The notes under the pieces: generated by a model | The model's database searches: none | What the model was told of the DNA's origin: nothing | The model's input: only the letters and a program-made list of their open reading frames with translations | Translations under genes and position numbers: made by a program | Assembly: GCA_964370045.1 (NCBI GenBank) | Contig: CAYJGZ010000009.1 | Coordinates: 1 to 64,000, forward strand | Reading direction: 5' to 3' | Source: JAAYCI01 sp964370045 | Lineage (GTDB): Bacteria; Bacillota; Clostridia; Oscillospirales; Ruminococcaceae | DNA: 64,000 nucleotides | Shown here: one piece after another, positions 18,798 to 27,712 of the stretch | How positions within the stretch are numbered: the stretch's first letter is position 1 | Layout of the letters: the number at the start of each line of letters is the position of its first letter

Positions 18798-20129
18798 CTG
18801 AGTGTAAAGATGGAAGGTAAGTACCTAAAGGCGTTTGTGCAAGATGAGGAGTTTGGCTATATGCTACCTCAGCTGACGTGTGCGCACGAGGCTTTGCACG
18901 CAAAAAGCGGTCCCGGAGGGGAGTTTTTGGGTTGGCTTGATTTGCCCGAGAGCTATGATAAAGAGGAATTTTCACGCATAAAGAAAGCGGCGGCCAAGAT
19001 TCAAGCGGATAGTGAAGTGCTGGTGGTCATAGGCATTGGTGGCTCTTACCTTGGGGCGAGGGCTGTGATGGAGGCGGTGAAGTCTGCACAGTACAATCTG
19101 CTTTGTAAGGGCACGCCGCGCGTTTTTTTTGCGGGGGCAAGCGTATCCCCTGCGGCACTTAATGACATTGTGGCGCTGTGTGAGGGCAAGGACTTTTCGG
19201 TGAATATTATTTCCAAAAGTGGCACGACCACCGAGCCTGCGGTTGCGTTTAGAGTGCTTAGAGAGCTTTTGGAGAAAAAGTATGGCAAAGAGGGCGCAAA
19301 ACAGCGCATCTACGCCACTACTGACAAAGCAAAAGGTACACTGAAAAATCTTGCGAACGAGCAAGGATACGAGAGCTTTGTGGTGCCGGATGATGTGGGT
19401 GGCCGCTACAGTGTGCTCACTGCGGTGGGGCTTTTGCCGCTGGCGGTGGCAGGGCTGGATATAGACGCACTGATGGCGGGCGCACAAAAAGCGATGAGGG
19501 AGCTTTCAAAGTGCGACGAGCACAACGACTGCTACCGCTGGGCGGCGGCACGCAACATACTCTACCGCAAGGGCAAGTGTGTGGAGGTGCTGGCCTGCTA
19601 CGAGCCGGACTTTGCCATGATGAACGAGTGGTACAAGCAGCTGTTTGGCGAGAGCGAGGGCAAGGACGGCAAAGGGCTGTTCCCTGCAAGCGTTGTGTTC
19701 ACAACCGACCTGCACAGTATGGGGCAGTATTTACAAGATGGCAGGCGAATTTTGTTTGAAACTGTGTTAAAGGTGCAGAATTCACGTTCTGATTTGAACA
19801 TACCTAAAGTGGACGAAGATTTTGATGGGCTAAACTATCTTGCGGGTAAAACACTAAGCCATGTAAACAACATGGCGATGGAGGGCACCATACTTGCACA
19901 TAATGAGGGTGGAGTGCCTGTTGCACTGCTTAGTGTGAACTCGCTTGCGGAATTTGACATGGGCTATCTCATCTACTTTTTTGAGAAGGCATGTGCAATT
20001 TCGGGCTACATGCTGGGTGTGAATCCGTTTGACCAGCCGGGCGTGGAAAGCTACAAAAAGAACATGTTTGCCCTGCTTGGAAAGCCGGGGTATGAGCAAC
20101 TACGTGAAGAGCTTTTGGAAAAATTGTAA
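18798..20129 (+). CDS. pgi: Glucose-6-phosphate isomerase
   Basis: About 443 residues with the bacterial Pgi signatures: GIGGSYLGARAV, ISKSGTTTEPA, and the C-terminal SYKKNMFALLGKPG segment. It interconverts glucose 6-phosphate and fructose 6-phosphate in glycolysis. The start is unusual. AAGGGGAG lies 8 bases before an in-frame CTG at 18798, whereas the first ATG (18810) is 20 bases away, and an in-frame TTG at 18768 precedes the ribosome site. CTG 18798 or ATG 18810 are the two candidates. Length and motifs are normal. Downstream is a nested hairpin at 20228-20278. Confidence 0.93.
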   Translation: MSVKMEGKYLKAFVQDEEFGYMLPQLTCAHEALHAKSGPGGEFLGWLDLPESYDKEEFSRIKKAAAKIQADSEVLVVIGIGGSYLGARAVMEAVKSAQYNLLCKGTPRVFFAGASVSPAALNDIVALCEGKDFSVNIISKSGTTTEPAVAFRVLRELLEKKYGKEGAKQRIYATTDKAKGTLKNLANEQGYESFVVPDDVGGRYSVLTAVGLLPLAVAGLDIDALMAGAQKAMRELSKCDEHNDCYRWAAARNILYRKGKCVEVLACYEPDFAMMNEWYKQLFGESEGKDGKGLFPASVVFTTDLHSMGQYLQDGRRILFETVLKVQNSRSDLNIPKVDEDFDGLNYLAGKTLSHVNNMAMEGTILAHNEGGVPVALLSVNSLAEFDMGYLIYFFEKACAISGYMLGVNPFDQPGVESYKKNMFALLGKPGYEQLREELLEKL

Positions 20130-20227
20130 CAATGCACTTGTAGCACTAAATCGAGCACATTTCGCAACAAATAGTGTGATTGCTGCACTGTGCAACTTGC
20201 AAAAAGGAAGACTACATAGGGACTGCT

Positions 20228-20278
20228 CTGTGGTGTTTGGTTTGGCGTAGATACGCTTGCGCCAAAGCTTTACCACAG
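20228..20278 (+). other. Nested hairpin downstream of pgi
   Basis: Outer arms CTGTGGT/ACCACAG and inner arms TTTGGCG/CGCCAAA form a two-part stem in the gap after pgi. No T-run follows, so it is not a classical terminator. Confidence 0.35.
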
Positions 20279-20323
20279 TGAAATAAGATGGCTTAGGAAC
20301 AAATAAACTGGAGGGATGTCATC

Positions 20324-20728
20324 ATGATTAAGCTTATTGTTGGGGACAAGGGCAGTGGAAAGACCAAACAGATGGTTGAGATGATTAACGAATCGGTGAA
20401 GACTGCTACAGGCAATATTGTGTGCATAGAGAAAGGCATGAAGCTTACATACGACTTAGACCACAAGTGTAGGCTGATTGATATGGAAGAGTATAAGCTA
20501 AATGGCTATGATATGCTGTGCGGCTTTATCGCCGGAGTTATGGCGGGAAACTACGATATTACGGAAGTATATGTGGACGGTATCTTGAAGATACTTAACC
20601 GTGACCTTGAGGCTCTGGGCAAGTTGTTGGATGTCTTGGAGGATTTGGGTGGCGAGAATATTAAGTTTGTGGTTACGGTAAGCAGTGATGTGGAAAAGTT
20701 GCCTGAAAGTGTTAAAAAATACATGTAG
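20324..20728 (+). CDS. Small P-loop protein of unknown function
   Basis: A 134-residue protein with a Walker A motif GDKGSGKT at residues 7-14 and a possible Walker B-like strand (ITEVYVDGIL near residue 85), followed by a segment resembling a sensor strand (NIKFVVTVSS). It is much shorter than typical AAA or thymidine kinase proteins but has a full nucleotide-binding core. I cannot assign a substrate. It has its own strong ribosome site (GGAGG) and a terminator straight after the stop, so it is a single-gene unit between pgi and a small minus-strand gene. Confidence 0.7.
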   Translation: MIKLIVGDKGSGKTKQMVEMINESVKTATGNIVCIEKGMKLTYDLDHKCRLIDMEEYKLNGYDMLCGFIAGVMAGNYDITEVYVDGILKILNRDLEALGKLLDVLEDLGGENIKFVVTVSSDVEKLPESVKKYM

Positions 20729-20767
20729 TCGTAAATAGTGCGAGCGTGAAGCACACAAAGTGAATAC

Positions 20768-20812
20768 AAAAAAGAGAGCTTGCGGCTTTGTAGCGCAGGC
20801 TCTCTTTTTTTC
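20768..20812 (+). terminator. Intrinsic terminator
   Basis: GAGAGC plus TTGCG pairs with CGCAG plus GCTCTC, followed by seven T residues; 40 bases after the P-loop gene stop. Confidence 0.8.
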
Positions 20813-20892
20813 TTGTGTAATTTTGTTTTTTTTGGCAAAGCCGAACCCTGTGAGCTGTTTGTGCAAAGCTGTGCTCTTGGTACATTCAACAA

Positions 20893-21078
20893 TTAAGCGT
20901 GAGGGCTTTTTGCTTTTTTGTCGTAATAATTTTCGTAGGCAGAAAGAATAGGACGGTAAATACTCATGTATTCGGCGTGCGCATTAGCTGACACACCACC
21001 ACTTGCCTGCCTGATACGTACACTGCGCTTAAAGATGGAAAGTGCAAGCTCATGTGCGCGTTTTTCAACAAATGTCAT
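20893..21078 (-). CDS. Small protein of unknown function
   Basis: A 61-residue basic protein with helical content (FVEKRAHELALSIFKRSV, then EYMSIYRPILSAYENYYDKK). No family recognised. A GGAGG ribosome site lies 10 bases before the ATG, which supports it being real. It faces the P-loop gene convergently and is isolated. It has no membrane segment or cysteines. Confidence 0.5.
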   Translation of the reverse strand: MTFVEKRAHELALSIFKRSVRIRQASGGVSANAHAEYMSIYRPILSAYENYYDKKAKSPHA

Positions 21079-21303
21079 CCCAAAGTAACCTCCAAATGTG
21101 CGTAATATAAGACATGTGTTGGATGCTCATCACTTGCAGAAAGAGCTTTATTTTGCAGAGGATAGGATAAAAAGGACATATTCTGCAAACGGACAAAAAA
21201 CCATACCATACCACAACACATGTCTATGCTACACCGACAGTATAGCACATTCATAGGTGTATATCAAACGATGAATAAAGAAAAAAACCACTTGAACATG
21301 TAC

Positions 21304-21342
21304 AAAAAAAGGCTATACTGCTAAAACATACGCAGTATAGCC
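21304..21342 (-). terminator. Intrinsic terminator of the 21.4 kb lipoprotein
   Basis: Perfect 11-bp arms GGCTATACTGC and GCAGTATAGCC, then seven T residues on the minus strand, just past the lipoprotein stop. Confidence 0.85.
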
Positions 21343-21360
21343 ATAAAAGCATGTGCAAAA

Positions 21361-22041
21361 TTATTCGTCACTTGAAACGGAGGAATCCTCTATGGTAGAT
21401 GCGCTATCCATCGAAGGCGCACCGACCTCCTCGACAAGCACAATGGAGGAAATAGTGTCCTCAAACGAATCAAACCAAACCCTGTCCTCGGTAGTGTCCG
21501 TGAAGGTAAAGGAATAGCGATTGTCTGCATTTATCAGAACAACTATGGTGAAAACGCTAAGCTCGTCCGTTTGGTAGCTGTACTCAAGACGAATAGCAGG
21601 CCAACCGCCTATGATAGTATGATTAAACCTGCTAATTTCGAGCTGTGGGTCGTTTTCATAGGTGGCGCTTAGCTCATCCTGCAAATATTCCTCAAAATCA
21701 GCCTCTGTGCGAGAATCAAAGTCATAATCTGTGTCCGTCATATCAAACGCAACGCTGGAAGGGTCATAAGGATAGTCGGGCGCATACCAAATATCCTGCT
21801 CGCCCTCTGCAAGAGAAAAGCCCTCGGGCAGCTCGTACAAAAGCTCCTCAATAACAACAACAGGCTCAGGCTGTGAAACAGAGGAAGGTGCAGGGGCAGA
21901 GGAAACAGGAGTGCTGTCGGAGGAGGTTTCAAAGCCACCCTGAATGACTCCGTGCCCTTGAGAGTAAGAGCCGCACGCTGAAAAAATAAGACATACTGAA
22001 GTAAAAGCCGCAAGGTAAGTGAATAGCTTAGGACATTTCAT
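21361..22041 (-). CDS. Putative lipoprotein of unknown function
   Basis: A 226-residue exported lipoprotein. The signal peptide ends in the lipobox IFSAC, followed by a Ser/Thr/Pro-rich linker (residues 30-60) and an acidic folded domain. That domain has a segment with alternating strands (GGWPAIRLEYSYQTDEL, SVFTIVVLINADNRYSF), recalling the PsbP/DUF1795-type fold seen in Firmicute lipoproteins, which is only a suggestion. It is monocistronic, with a strong terminator at 21304-21342 and an AT-rich upstream region. Confidence 0.7.
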   Translation of the reverse strand: MKCPKLFTYLAAFTSVCLIFSACGSYSQGHGVIQGGFETSSDSTPVSSAPAPSSVSQPEPVVVIEELLYELPEGFSLAEGEQDIWYAPDYPYDPSSVAFDMTDTDYDFDSRTEADFEEYLQDELSATYENDPQLEISRFNHTIIGGWPAIRLEYSYQTDELSVFTIVVLINADNRYSFTFTDTTEDRVWFDSFEDTISSIVLVEEVGAPSMDSASTIEDSSVSSDE

Positions 22042-22265
22042 AATATTGTATCACCCCACAAAAAAAATAGCGAAAAGATAATAAAAAATATAATTTTTTA
22101 CAATAGTATGATACCATGGAAAAGTAAATTATGCAAGTACTCACTATAAATAGATGTGGAAAAAAGCTTTTGCATACACCCCCCATTTTCTGCAAAAATG
22201 GAGATGTCACACAAAGTTATATTCATGTTATGCTATAAATTAGGCGCAAAATAAGCGATAGATGC

Positions 22266-22293
22266 TGACGAGCGACACAAAAAAGTGTATAAT
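22266..22293 (+). promoter_or_regulatory. Candidate promoter of the CBS-domain membrane protein
   Basis: TGACG-type -35 region (CTGACG at 22265-22270), 17 bases, then a perfect TATAAT at 22288-22293. The GTG start follows about 90 bases downstream. Confidence 0.5.
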
Positions 22294-22380
22294 AAAGAGT
22301 ATGCGCACAATGTGTGGTGCATATGGTTTACATGGGAAAATTTTATGTGCAAAAGCTTGCATATTTTTAGGAGGAAAAAA

Positions 22381-23634
22381 GTGGACGGGGACATTACGGT
22401 TTCAATTATCGTGCTGGCCATACTGACAGTTATTTCGGGGTACTTTTCCGCAACAGAGACAGCGTTTAGCTCGCTAAATAAAATTCGCATAAAAAACATG
22501 GCGGCTGCAGGCAATAAAAGAGCAGGGCTTGTAATGCGAATGTCCTTGCAGTTTGAGCGGATGCTCTCCACCGTGCTGATAGGAAATAACATTGTAAATA
22601 TAGCGGCAACCTCTATTGCGACGGTGCTCTTCACGGGGCTTTTGGGCAGCATGGGCCCTGCGGTGTCCACTGTTGTTATGACGGTTGTGATTTTGATTTT
22701 TGGCGAAGTATCGCCTAAAACACTTGCTAAAGAAAACCCCGAGGGCTTTGCGATGTTTTCGGCGCCTCCCTTGCGGGTACTTATGGTGATTTTGACACCA
22801 TTCAATGCCTTTTTCTCTTTGTGGAAAAAGTTGCTTGCGAAAATTGTGCGCACCGGCGGCGATGCCTCCATTACGGAGGAGGAGCTTTTGACGCTGGTGG
22901 ACGAGGCGCAGCAAGAAGGCGCCATAGAAGAGGAGGACCGCTCACTTATTCGCAGCGTGATAGAGTTTAACGACAGCCGTGTGGAGGAAATACTTACCCC
23001 ACGTGTGGATGTGGTGGGCGTTGAGGTGGGCGAAAGCATGGATGAGGCGGCAAGCGCATTTTTGGAAACAGGCTACACACGCTTGCCGGTATACGAGGGG
23101 AATTTGGATAAAATCACCGGGGCTGTGCACCTGCGAGACTTTTTTGAGAGCGTAAGGCAGGGCACACAGATTAACGTTGCGGATATTCAAACACCGGTGA
23201 TTTTCACAACACCACATACAAAAATTAGCGTTCTGCTGAAGCTTTTGCAGCAAAGCAAGGGGCACATGGCAGTGGTGGCGGATGAGTACGGCGGCACGAT
23301 GGGCATTGTCACCATGGAGGATATTTTAGAAGAGCTTGTGGGTGAAATTTGGGACGAGCACGATGAGATAGTTCATCAGGTGCAAAAGCAGGCGGACGAT
23401 AGTTACTGCGTGATGGGTAGCGCCGAGGTGAGCGAAGTGTTTGATATTTTGGGCATAAGTGCGCAAACCGATGCAGTAACGGTGAGCGGCTGGATAGCTG
23501 AAATGCTTAACCGCATCCCAAGCGCTGAGGATGTTTTGGAGCATGAGCAGTGGTGTGTAAGGGTGATGAGCGTACACCAAAACCGGGTGGACAAGTGCTG
23601 CTTCAGCAGGATAAATACACCAGACGAGGAATAG
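22381..23634 (+). CDS. HlyC/CorC (CNNM) family membrane protein with CBS domains
   Basis: A 417-residue protein: CNNM membrane domain (residues 1-185, including GYFSATETAFSS and FGEVSPKTLAKENPE), then a CBS pair (residues 200-330, EILTPRVDVVGV and GIVTMEDILEELVGEI), then a C-terminal CorC_HlyC domain. Family members move or sense Mg2+ or related divalent ions. Start is GTG 22381, behind AGGAGG with 6-base spacing; the frame upstream to 22285 is not conserved. No Mg riboswitch was recognised upstream. Transport of Mg2+ is inferred from family only. Confidence 0.88.
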   Translation: MDGDITVSIIVLAILTVISGYFSATETAFSSLNKIRIKNMAAAGNKRAGLVMRMSLQFERMLSTVLIGNNIVNIAATSIATVLFTGLLGSMGPAVSTVVMTVVILIFGEVSPKTLAKENPEGFAMFSAPPLRVLMVILTPFNAFFSLWKKLLAKIVRTGGDASITEEELLTLVDEAQQEGAIEEEDRSLIRSVIEFNDSRVEEILTPRVDVVGVEVGESMDEAASAFLETGYTRLPVYEGNLDKITGAVHLRDFFESVRQGTQINVADIQTPVIFTTPHTKISVLLKLLQQSKGHMAVVADEYGGTMGIVTMEDILEELVGEIWDEHDEIVHQVQKQADDSYCVMGSAEVSEVFDILGISAQTDAVTVSGWIAEMLNRIPSAEDVLEHEQWCVRVMSVHQNRVDKCCFSRINTPDEE

Positions 23635-23718
23635 AATATTGAGTCATTGTAAATAGCAATGGTAGCATTTCAGTGATGTGCTTATATCTAAAAAACAACA
23701 TAAAGGTGGATTTTTTAT

Positions 23719-24207
23719 ATGAATGGTCAGAGCATTGTGTACGAGACGTTAGATAAGATGGACATTAAGTATGAGGCAGTGGAGCATCCCGAGGTGTATA
23801 CCATGGAGGAAATGCAAATGCACGGCCTACATGAGCGTGGCAGTATACTCAAAAATCTTTTTTTGCGTGATGCAAAGGGGAAGAGGCACTTTTTAGTTGT
23901 TGTTACACAGGAGAAAGCAGTAGACCTGAAAAAGTTAGAAACCCTTTTGGAGTCCACAAAGCTGTCCTTTGGCTCGGATGAACGCCTTGCAAAGCACTTA
24001 GGACTGAAAAAAGGTGCAGTAAGCCCTTTTGGCGTGCTGAATGATGAAAACGATGCGGTTGAGCTTGCCTTTGACAAGGACATTGTGGGCTGTGAGTGTG
24101 TGGGAGTGCACCCAAATGACAACACAGCAACGATTTATTTGTCCTTTGCGGACTTAGAGAGGTTTGTGAAAACAAAAAAGAGCAATATACGCTATATTAA
24201 CCTGTAA
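23719..24207 (+). CDS. YbaK/ProX-type aminoacyl-tRNA deacylase
   Basis: A 162-residue editing-domain protein of the PrdX/YbaK family, which hydrolyses mischarged tRNAs such as Ala-tRNA(Pro) in trans. It carries the conserved lysine segment LKNLFLRDAKGK and the GAVSPFGVLND motif characteristic of the family's active pocket. Length is normal. It has a start behind AAGGTGG and ends before a bidirectional hairpin shared with cysK. Which tRNA it edits cannot be told from sequence. Confidence 0.88.
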   Translation: MNGQSIVYETLDKMDIKYEAVEHPEVYTMEEMQMHGLHERGSILKNLFLRDAKGKRHFLVVVTQEKAVDLKKLETLLESTKLSFGSDERLAKHLGLKKGAVSPFGVLNDENDAVELAFDKDIVGCECVGVHPNDNTATIYLSFADLERFVKTKKSNIRYINL

Positions 24208-24275
24208 ATGTGCAGCGTGTAATGCGAATATTGCAGTGTATTGCAAGTGGCTAAATTGAAATTAAGCATCAAAAG

Positions 24276-24325
24276 TTTAGGCAGTGACTCATGAGTACTT
24301 GCTCACGAGCCACTGCCTAAAAAAT
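24276..24325. terminator. Bidirectional terminator
   Basis: TTTAGGCAGTG pairs with CACTGCCTAAA, with inner CTC/GAG pairs, followed by an A/T run. It lies between the convergent deacylase gene and cysK. Confidence 0.75.
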
Positions 24326-24442
24326 GCGTAAAGAGCAAATTATGCAGTAGAATTGAAAGCTATTATGTGAATACATGTATAATTGTGGAAGATGGCATAT
24401 CAGACATGACGTGTATGTGCAATAGTCGTGATATGTCAATAC

Positions 24443-25375
24443 TTATACTGTAAACATAGGTGTTGACAGATAACGCTCGCCTGTGTCCGGAAGAATTACG
24501 ACAATGCGCTTTTTTGCAAATTCAGCTCGCTTTGCTATCCGAATTGCGGCGGATAAGGCGGCCGCTGAGGACACACCACATAATAAGCCCTCCTTGCGGC
24601 TTAGTATACGCCCTACCTCAAATGCCTCGTCGCCCTCTACTGTCAGCACCTCGTTGTATATATTGCGGTCGAGCACGCCGGGAATAAAGTTCGCACCTAT
24701 GCCCTGAATTGGGTGTGGGCCGCTGTGTCCTTCGGATAGCATTGGGGAAGCGGAGGGCTCTACCGCCACAATGTGAATATTGGTATTTTTACTGCGCAGG
24801 TAGCGTCCCGTGCCCGTGATTGTGCCGCCGGTTCCCACGCCTGCCACAAGAGCGTCCACCTCGCCCTGCGTGTCACGCCATATTTCGGGGCCGGTGGTAG
24901 CTTCGTGCACGGCAGGATTTGCAGGGTTGTCAAACTGAGAAGGGATGAAACTACCCTTGGTTTCCACAGCAAGCCGTTGCGCCTCTTCGATACAGCCGAG
25001 CATCCCTTTTGAGGCATCTGTCAGCACAAGCTCTGCGCCAAATGCGGCAAGCAGGTTGCGCCTTTCCACGCTCATGCTTTCGGGCATACACAGCACCACA
25101 CGGTAACCCTTGGGCACACCCACAAGCGCAAGCCCTATGCCGGTATTTCCGCTGGTAGGTTCAATAATGATACCACCCGGCGTTAGTAATCCACGCTTTT
25201 CGGCGTCCGCAATCATTGCCTGTGCTACACGGTCTTTTATGCTCCCACCGGGATTTGCCTTTTCTACTTTTGCAAAAAGCTGTGCGTGCAAAGAGTATTC
25301 ACTTTCAATCTGCAAAAGCCGTAAAAGTGGCGTGTTGCCGATACATTCAAAGACATTGTTGGAAATATATGACAT
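24443..25375 (-). CDS. cysK: Cysteine synthase A (O-acetylserine sulfhydrylase)
   Basis: The 310-residue PLP enzyme makes cysteine from O-acetylserine and sulfide. It shows the lysine motif GGSIKDR, the substrate loop EPTSGNTGIGLA, and the phosphate-binding loop GVGTGGTITG. Start 25375 (MSYISNN) is chosen over 25408 because AAGGCGG sits 9 bases upstream and the family begins close to this point. No T-box or S-box leader was seen upstream. It stands alone on the minus strand. Confidence 0.93.
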   Translation of the reverse strand: MSYISNNVFECIGNTPLLRLLQIESEYSLHAQLFAKVEKANPGGSIKDRVAQAMIADAEKRGLLTPGGIIIEPTSGNTGIGLALVGVPKGYRVVLCMPESMSVERRNLLAAFGAELVLTDASKGMLGCIEEAQRLAVETKGSFIPSQFDNPANPAVHEATTGPEIWRDTQGEVDALVAGVGTGGTITGTGRYLRSKNTNIHIVAVEPSASPMLSEGHSGPHPIQGIGANFIPGVLDRNIYNEVLTVEGDEAFEVGRILSRKEGLLCGVSSAAALSAAIRIAKRAEFAKKRIVVILPDTGERYLSTPMFTV

Positions 25376-25573
25376 GTAAGTGCACCGCCTTTTTTGTTTT
25401 TTAGACACAGAACATCATTGTTTTGGTGTTACATTTAAGTACAAGATATTATTGCACAACGACATAATAACATCATAGCACATTTAATTTCTAATACAAG
25501 AACGGGAAGGGTATATTAAGGTGAGGTTTTTGGATTTTCAACCCTTTGTGAAGCGAAATTTGACAACAAAAGC

Positions 25574-25602
25574 TTGAATTTTACAAAGATGTGCAGTAAA
25601 AT
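25574..25602 (+). promoter_or_regulatory. Candidate promoter of the diaminopentanoate dehydrogenase-like gene
   Basis: TTGAAT, 17 bases, TAAAAT; the start codon follows 54 bases later behind TAGGAGG. Confidence 0.5.
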
Positions 25603-25655
25603 GAGCTAAAATCAGTATATGAATTAAAAATAAATCTTAATAGGAGGCAGATTAT

Positions 25656-26732
25656 ATGGAACGCAAAATAAAGGCGGCACAGTATGGGTGCGGAAAGATG
25701 AGCGTGTATTTGCTGCGTTACTTGCAAGAAAAGGGCGCAGATGTTGTGGCGGCATTTGATGTAAACCCCGCAGTTATTGGCAAGGACATCGGCGACATTA
25801 TGGGCATCCACAAGACGGGTGTGTTTGTTTCGGATGCGGCGGATGCGCCAGAGGTGATGGCACGCCTAAAGCCGGATGTGTGCGTGGTGGCAACACAGAG
25901 CACCATGGCGGATATTGAAAAGGCATTCACTGCGTGTGCGGAAAGCGGAGTGAACGCAATATCCACCTGTGAGGAGGCGATTTACCCGTGGAACTCCGCA
26001 AAAGAGATAACAGAGCGGTTGGATGCACTCGCAAAAAAGCAGGGAGTGACACTTGCGGGAAGCGGCTATCCAGACATGTACTGGGGCGTGCTTATTGACA
26101 CGTTGGCAGGCTCTATGCAAAAAATTACGATGATTGAGGGAAGCAGTAGCTACAATGTTGAGGACTATGGCATTGCGCTTGCCAAGGGGCACGGCGCAGG
26201 GCTGAATATGCAGGAGTTTGAGCAAGAAATAGGTAAGTATAACAATATGTCGTCCGAAGAGCAGCAAAAGCTTGTCGAAAGTGGCGAGTATGTACCCAGC
26301 TACATGTGGAACCAAAATGGCTGGCTGTGCAGCAAAATGGGGCTGACACCCATCTCCCAAGTGCAGCAGTGTATACCCACAACGCACACCGAGGACCTGC
26401 AATCGGATACGCTTGGGATGACGGTAAAGGCGGGGCAACCCACAGGCATGAGAGCTGTTGTGACCACCGAAACAAAAGAGGGCATCACGCTGAAAACAGA
26501 GTGCGTGGGCAAGGTGTATGCACCGGATGAGTTTGATAAAAACGACTGGACGTTCCACGGCGAGCCGCAAACTACCATAAACGTAGACCGTCCCGCCACG
26601 GTGGAGCTTACCTGTGCAAACCTTGTAAACCGCATACCTGCGCTTATTAACGCACAGCCCGGATATATCACCACAGACCAAATGCCAAATAATATATATC
26701 CTGTGCGTCCGTTGCACGAGTATGTGAAATAG
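25656..26732 (+). CDS. 2,4-diaminopentanoate dehydrogenase-like oxidoreductase
   Basis: A 358-residue NAD(P)-dependent enzyme of the dihydrodipicolinate reductase-like superfamily: an N-terminal Rossmann loop YGCGKMS, then AISTCEEAIYPW, and a C-terminal dimerisation domain. The pattern resembles 2,4-diaminopentanoate dehydrogenase (Ord) of anaerobic ornithine degradation. No other ornithine-degradation genes (oraE, ortAB) are nearby, so the substrate is open. It is monocistronic, with a promoter at 25574 and a strong terminator. Confidence 0.72.
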   Translation: MERKIKAAQYGCGKMSVYLLRYLQEKGADVVAAFDVNPAVIGKDIGDIMGIHKTGVFVSDAADAPEVMARLKPDVCVVATQSTMADIEKAFTACAESGVNAISTCEEAIYPWNSAKEITERLDALAKKQGVTLAGSGYPDMYWGVLIDTLAGSMQKITMIEGSSSYNVEDYGIALAKGHGAGLNMQEFEQEIGKYNNMSSEEQQKLVESGEYVPSYMWNQNGWLCSKMGLTPISQVQQCIPTTHTEDLQSDTLGMTVKAGQPTGMRAVVTTETKEGITLKTECVGKVYAPDEFDKNDWTFHGEPQTTINVDRPATVELTCANLVNRIPALINAQPGYITTDQMPNNIYPVRPLHEYVK

Positions 26733-26744
26733 CATTAGCTAAAT

Positions 26745-26796
26745 TAAGACACAAAAGAACACCCCACTTTGCGTTTGCAAGGTGGGGTGTGTCTTA
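26745..26796 (+). terminator. Intrinsic terminator
   Basis: Outer arms TAAGACA/TGTCTTA enclose ACACCCCAC/GTGGGGTGT, 12 bases after the stop of the dehydrogenase gene. Confidence 0.8.
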
Positions 26797-26947
26797 TATA
26801 ATACTATATTGATATTATGTGGCAGAATGAACATGAAATTGTAGGGCTGATGGATATAATGGTATGTGTATATATAGTCATGTTATATAACTATACATAT
26901 ATATCTATATGAAATAAAAACATAATTTTATTGCAAAAAAGCAAGCT

Positions 26948-27712
26948 TTATTGCCAATACTGCATCATACTGTGCAACCAAGAATACACATCCATTGCAT
27001 ATACTGTGTGTAGGTTGTCTCTGTTTAATACCTGTGTTACCTCACCATATGCAACCGACATTCCTTTGTCCATCAACAGTGCATGAGTACCATATGCTTT
27101 TGCAAGGCTTAGGTCGTGCACCACCGATATAACAGAACGCCCCGCTTGCTTTACCCACTTGGAAATAAGCTCAAACACCTGCTTTTGGTAGATTAGGTCA
27201 AGATGATTCGCAGGCTCGTCCAAAATGAGCAGGGGAGGATTTTGTGCGAGTAGTTGTGCTAAAAATGTGCGCTGTAGCTCACCTCCGCTCAGCGTTAGGA
27301 TGGATTGCTTGCGCAATTCCGACATACCTGTCAGCTGTAGGGCATACTCTACCTGTGAGAGGTCCTCCTCTCCGGGGGCGGAAAAAATGCCGTGGGAATG
27401 TGCATAACGGCCAAGGTTTACAACCTCTTCCACCGTGAAGGAATAGCCCACGTGGTGGTTTTGAAGTAAAACGCCCATGCACAGTGCAATCTGGCTTTGG
27501 CGCATTTTGGAAACATCCTTTTGATTAAAAAAGATGTGGCCCTCGTAGTCTGTTCCTTGCGCAATAGCGTTGATTAGCGTGCTCTTGCCGGCACCGTTTG
27601 GGCCCACAATCATCAGCCACTCGCCCTCGTTTACCTCGAAATTTATGTGCTGAACAATATCTCGGTTACCGTACCGCACACCTACATCCTGCACTTTAAG
27701 CACAGTAATCAC
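26948..27712 (-). CDS. ABC transporter ATP-binding protein, cobalamin/siderophore type (BtuD-like)
   Basis: A 254-residue ABC ATPase with Walker A GPNGAGKST, signature LSGGELQRTF, and Walker B LLILDEPANHLD. It energises the BtuC-like permease encoded upstream; their frames overlap by four bases (ATGA), indicating translational coupling. The subfamily handles cobalamin, haem or ferric siderophores. The cobalamin riboswitch before the substrate-binding protein points to cobalamin. Confidence 0.88.
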   Translation of the reverse strand: MITVLKVQDVGVRYGNRDIVQHINFEVNEGEWLMIVGPNGAGKSTLINAIAQGTDYEGHIFFNQKDVSKMRQSQIALCMGVLLQNHHVGYSFTVEEVVNLGRYAHSHGIFSAPGEEDLSQVEYALQLTGMSELRKQSILTLSGGELQRTFLAQLLAQNPPLLILDEPANHLDLIYQKQVFELISKWVKQAGRSVISVVHDLSLAKAYGTHALLMDKGMSVAYGEVTQVLNRDNLHTVYAMDVYSWLHSMMQYWQ

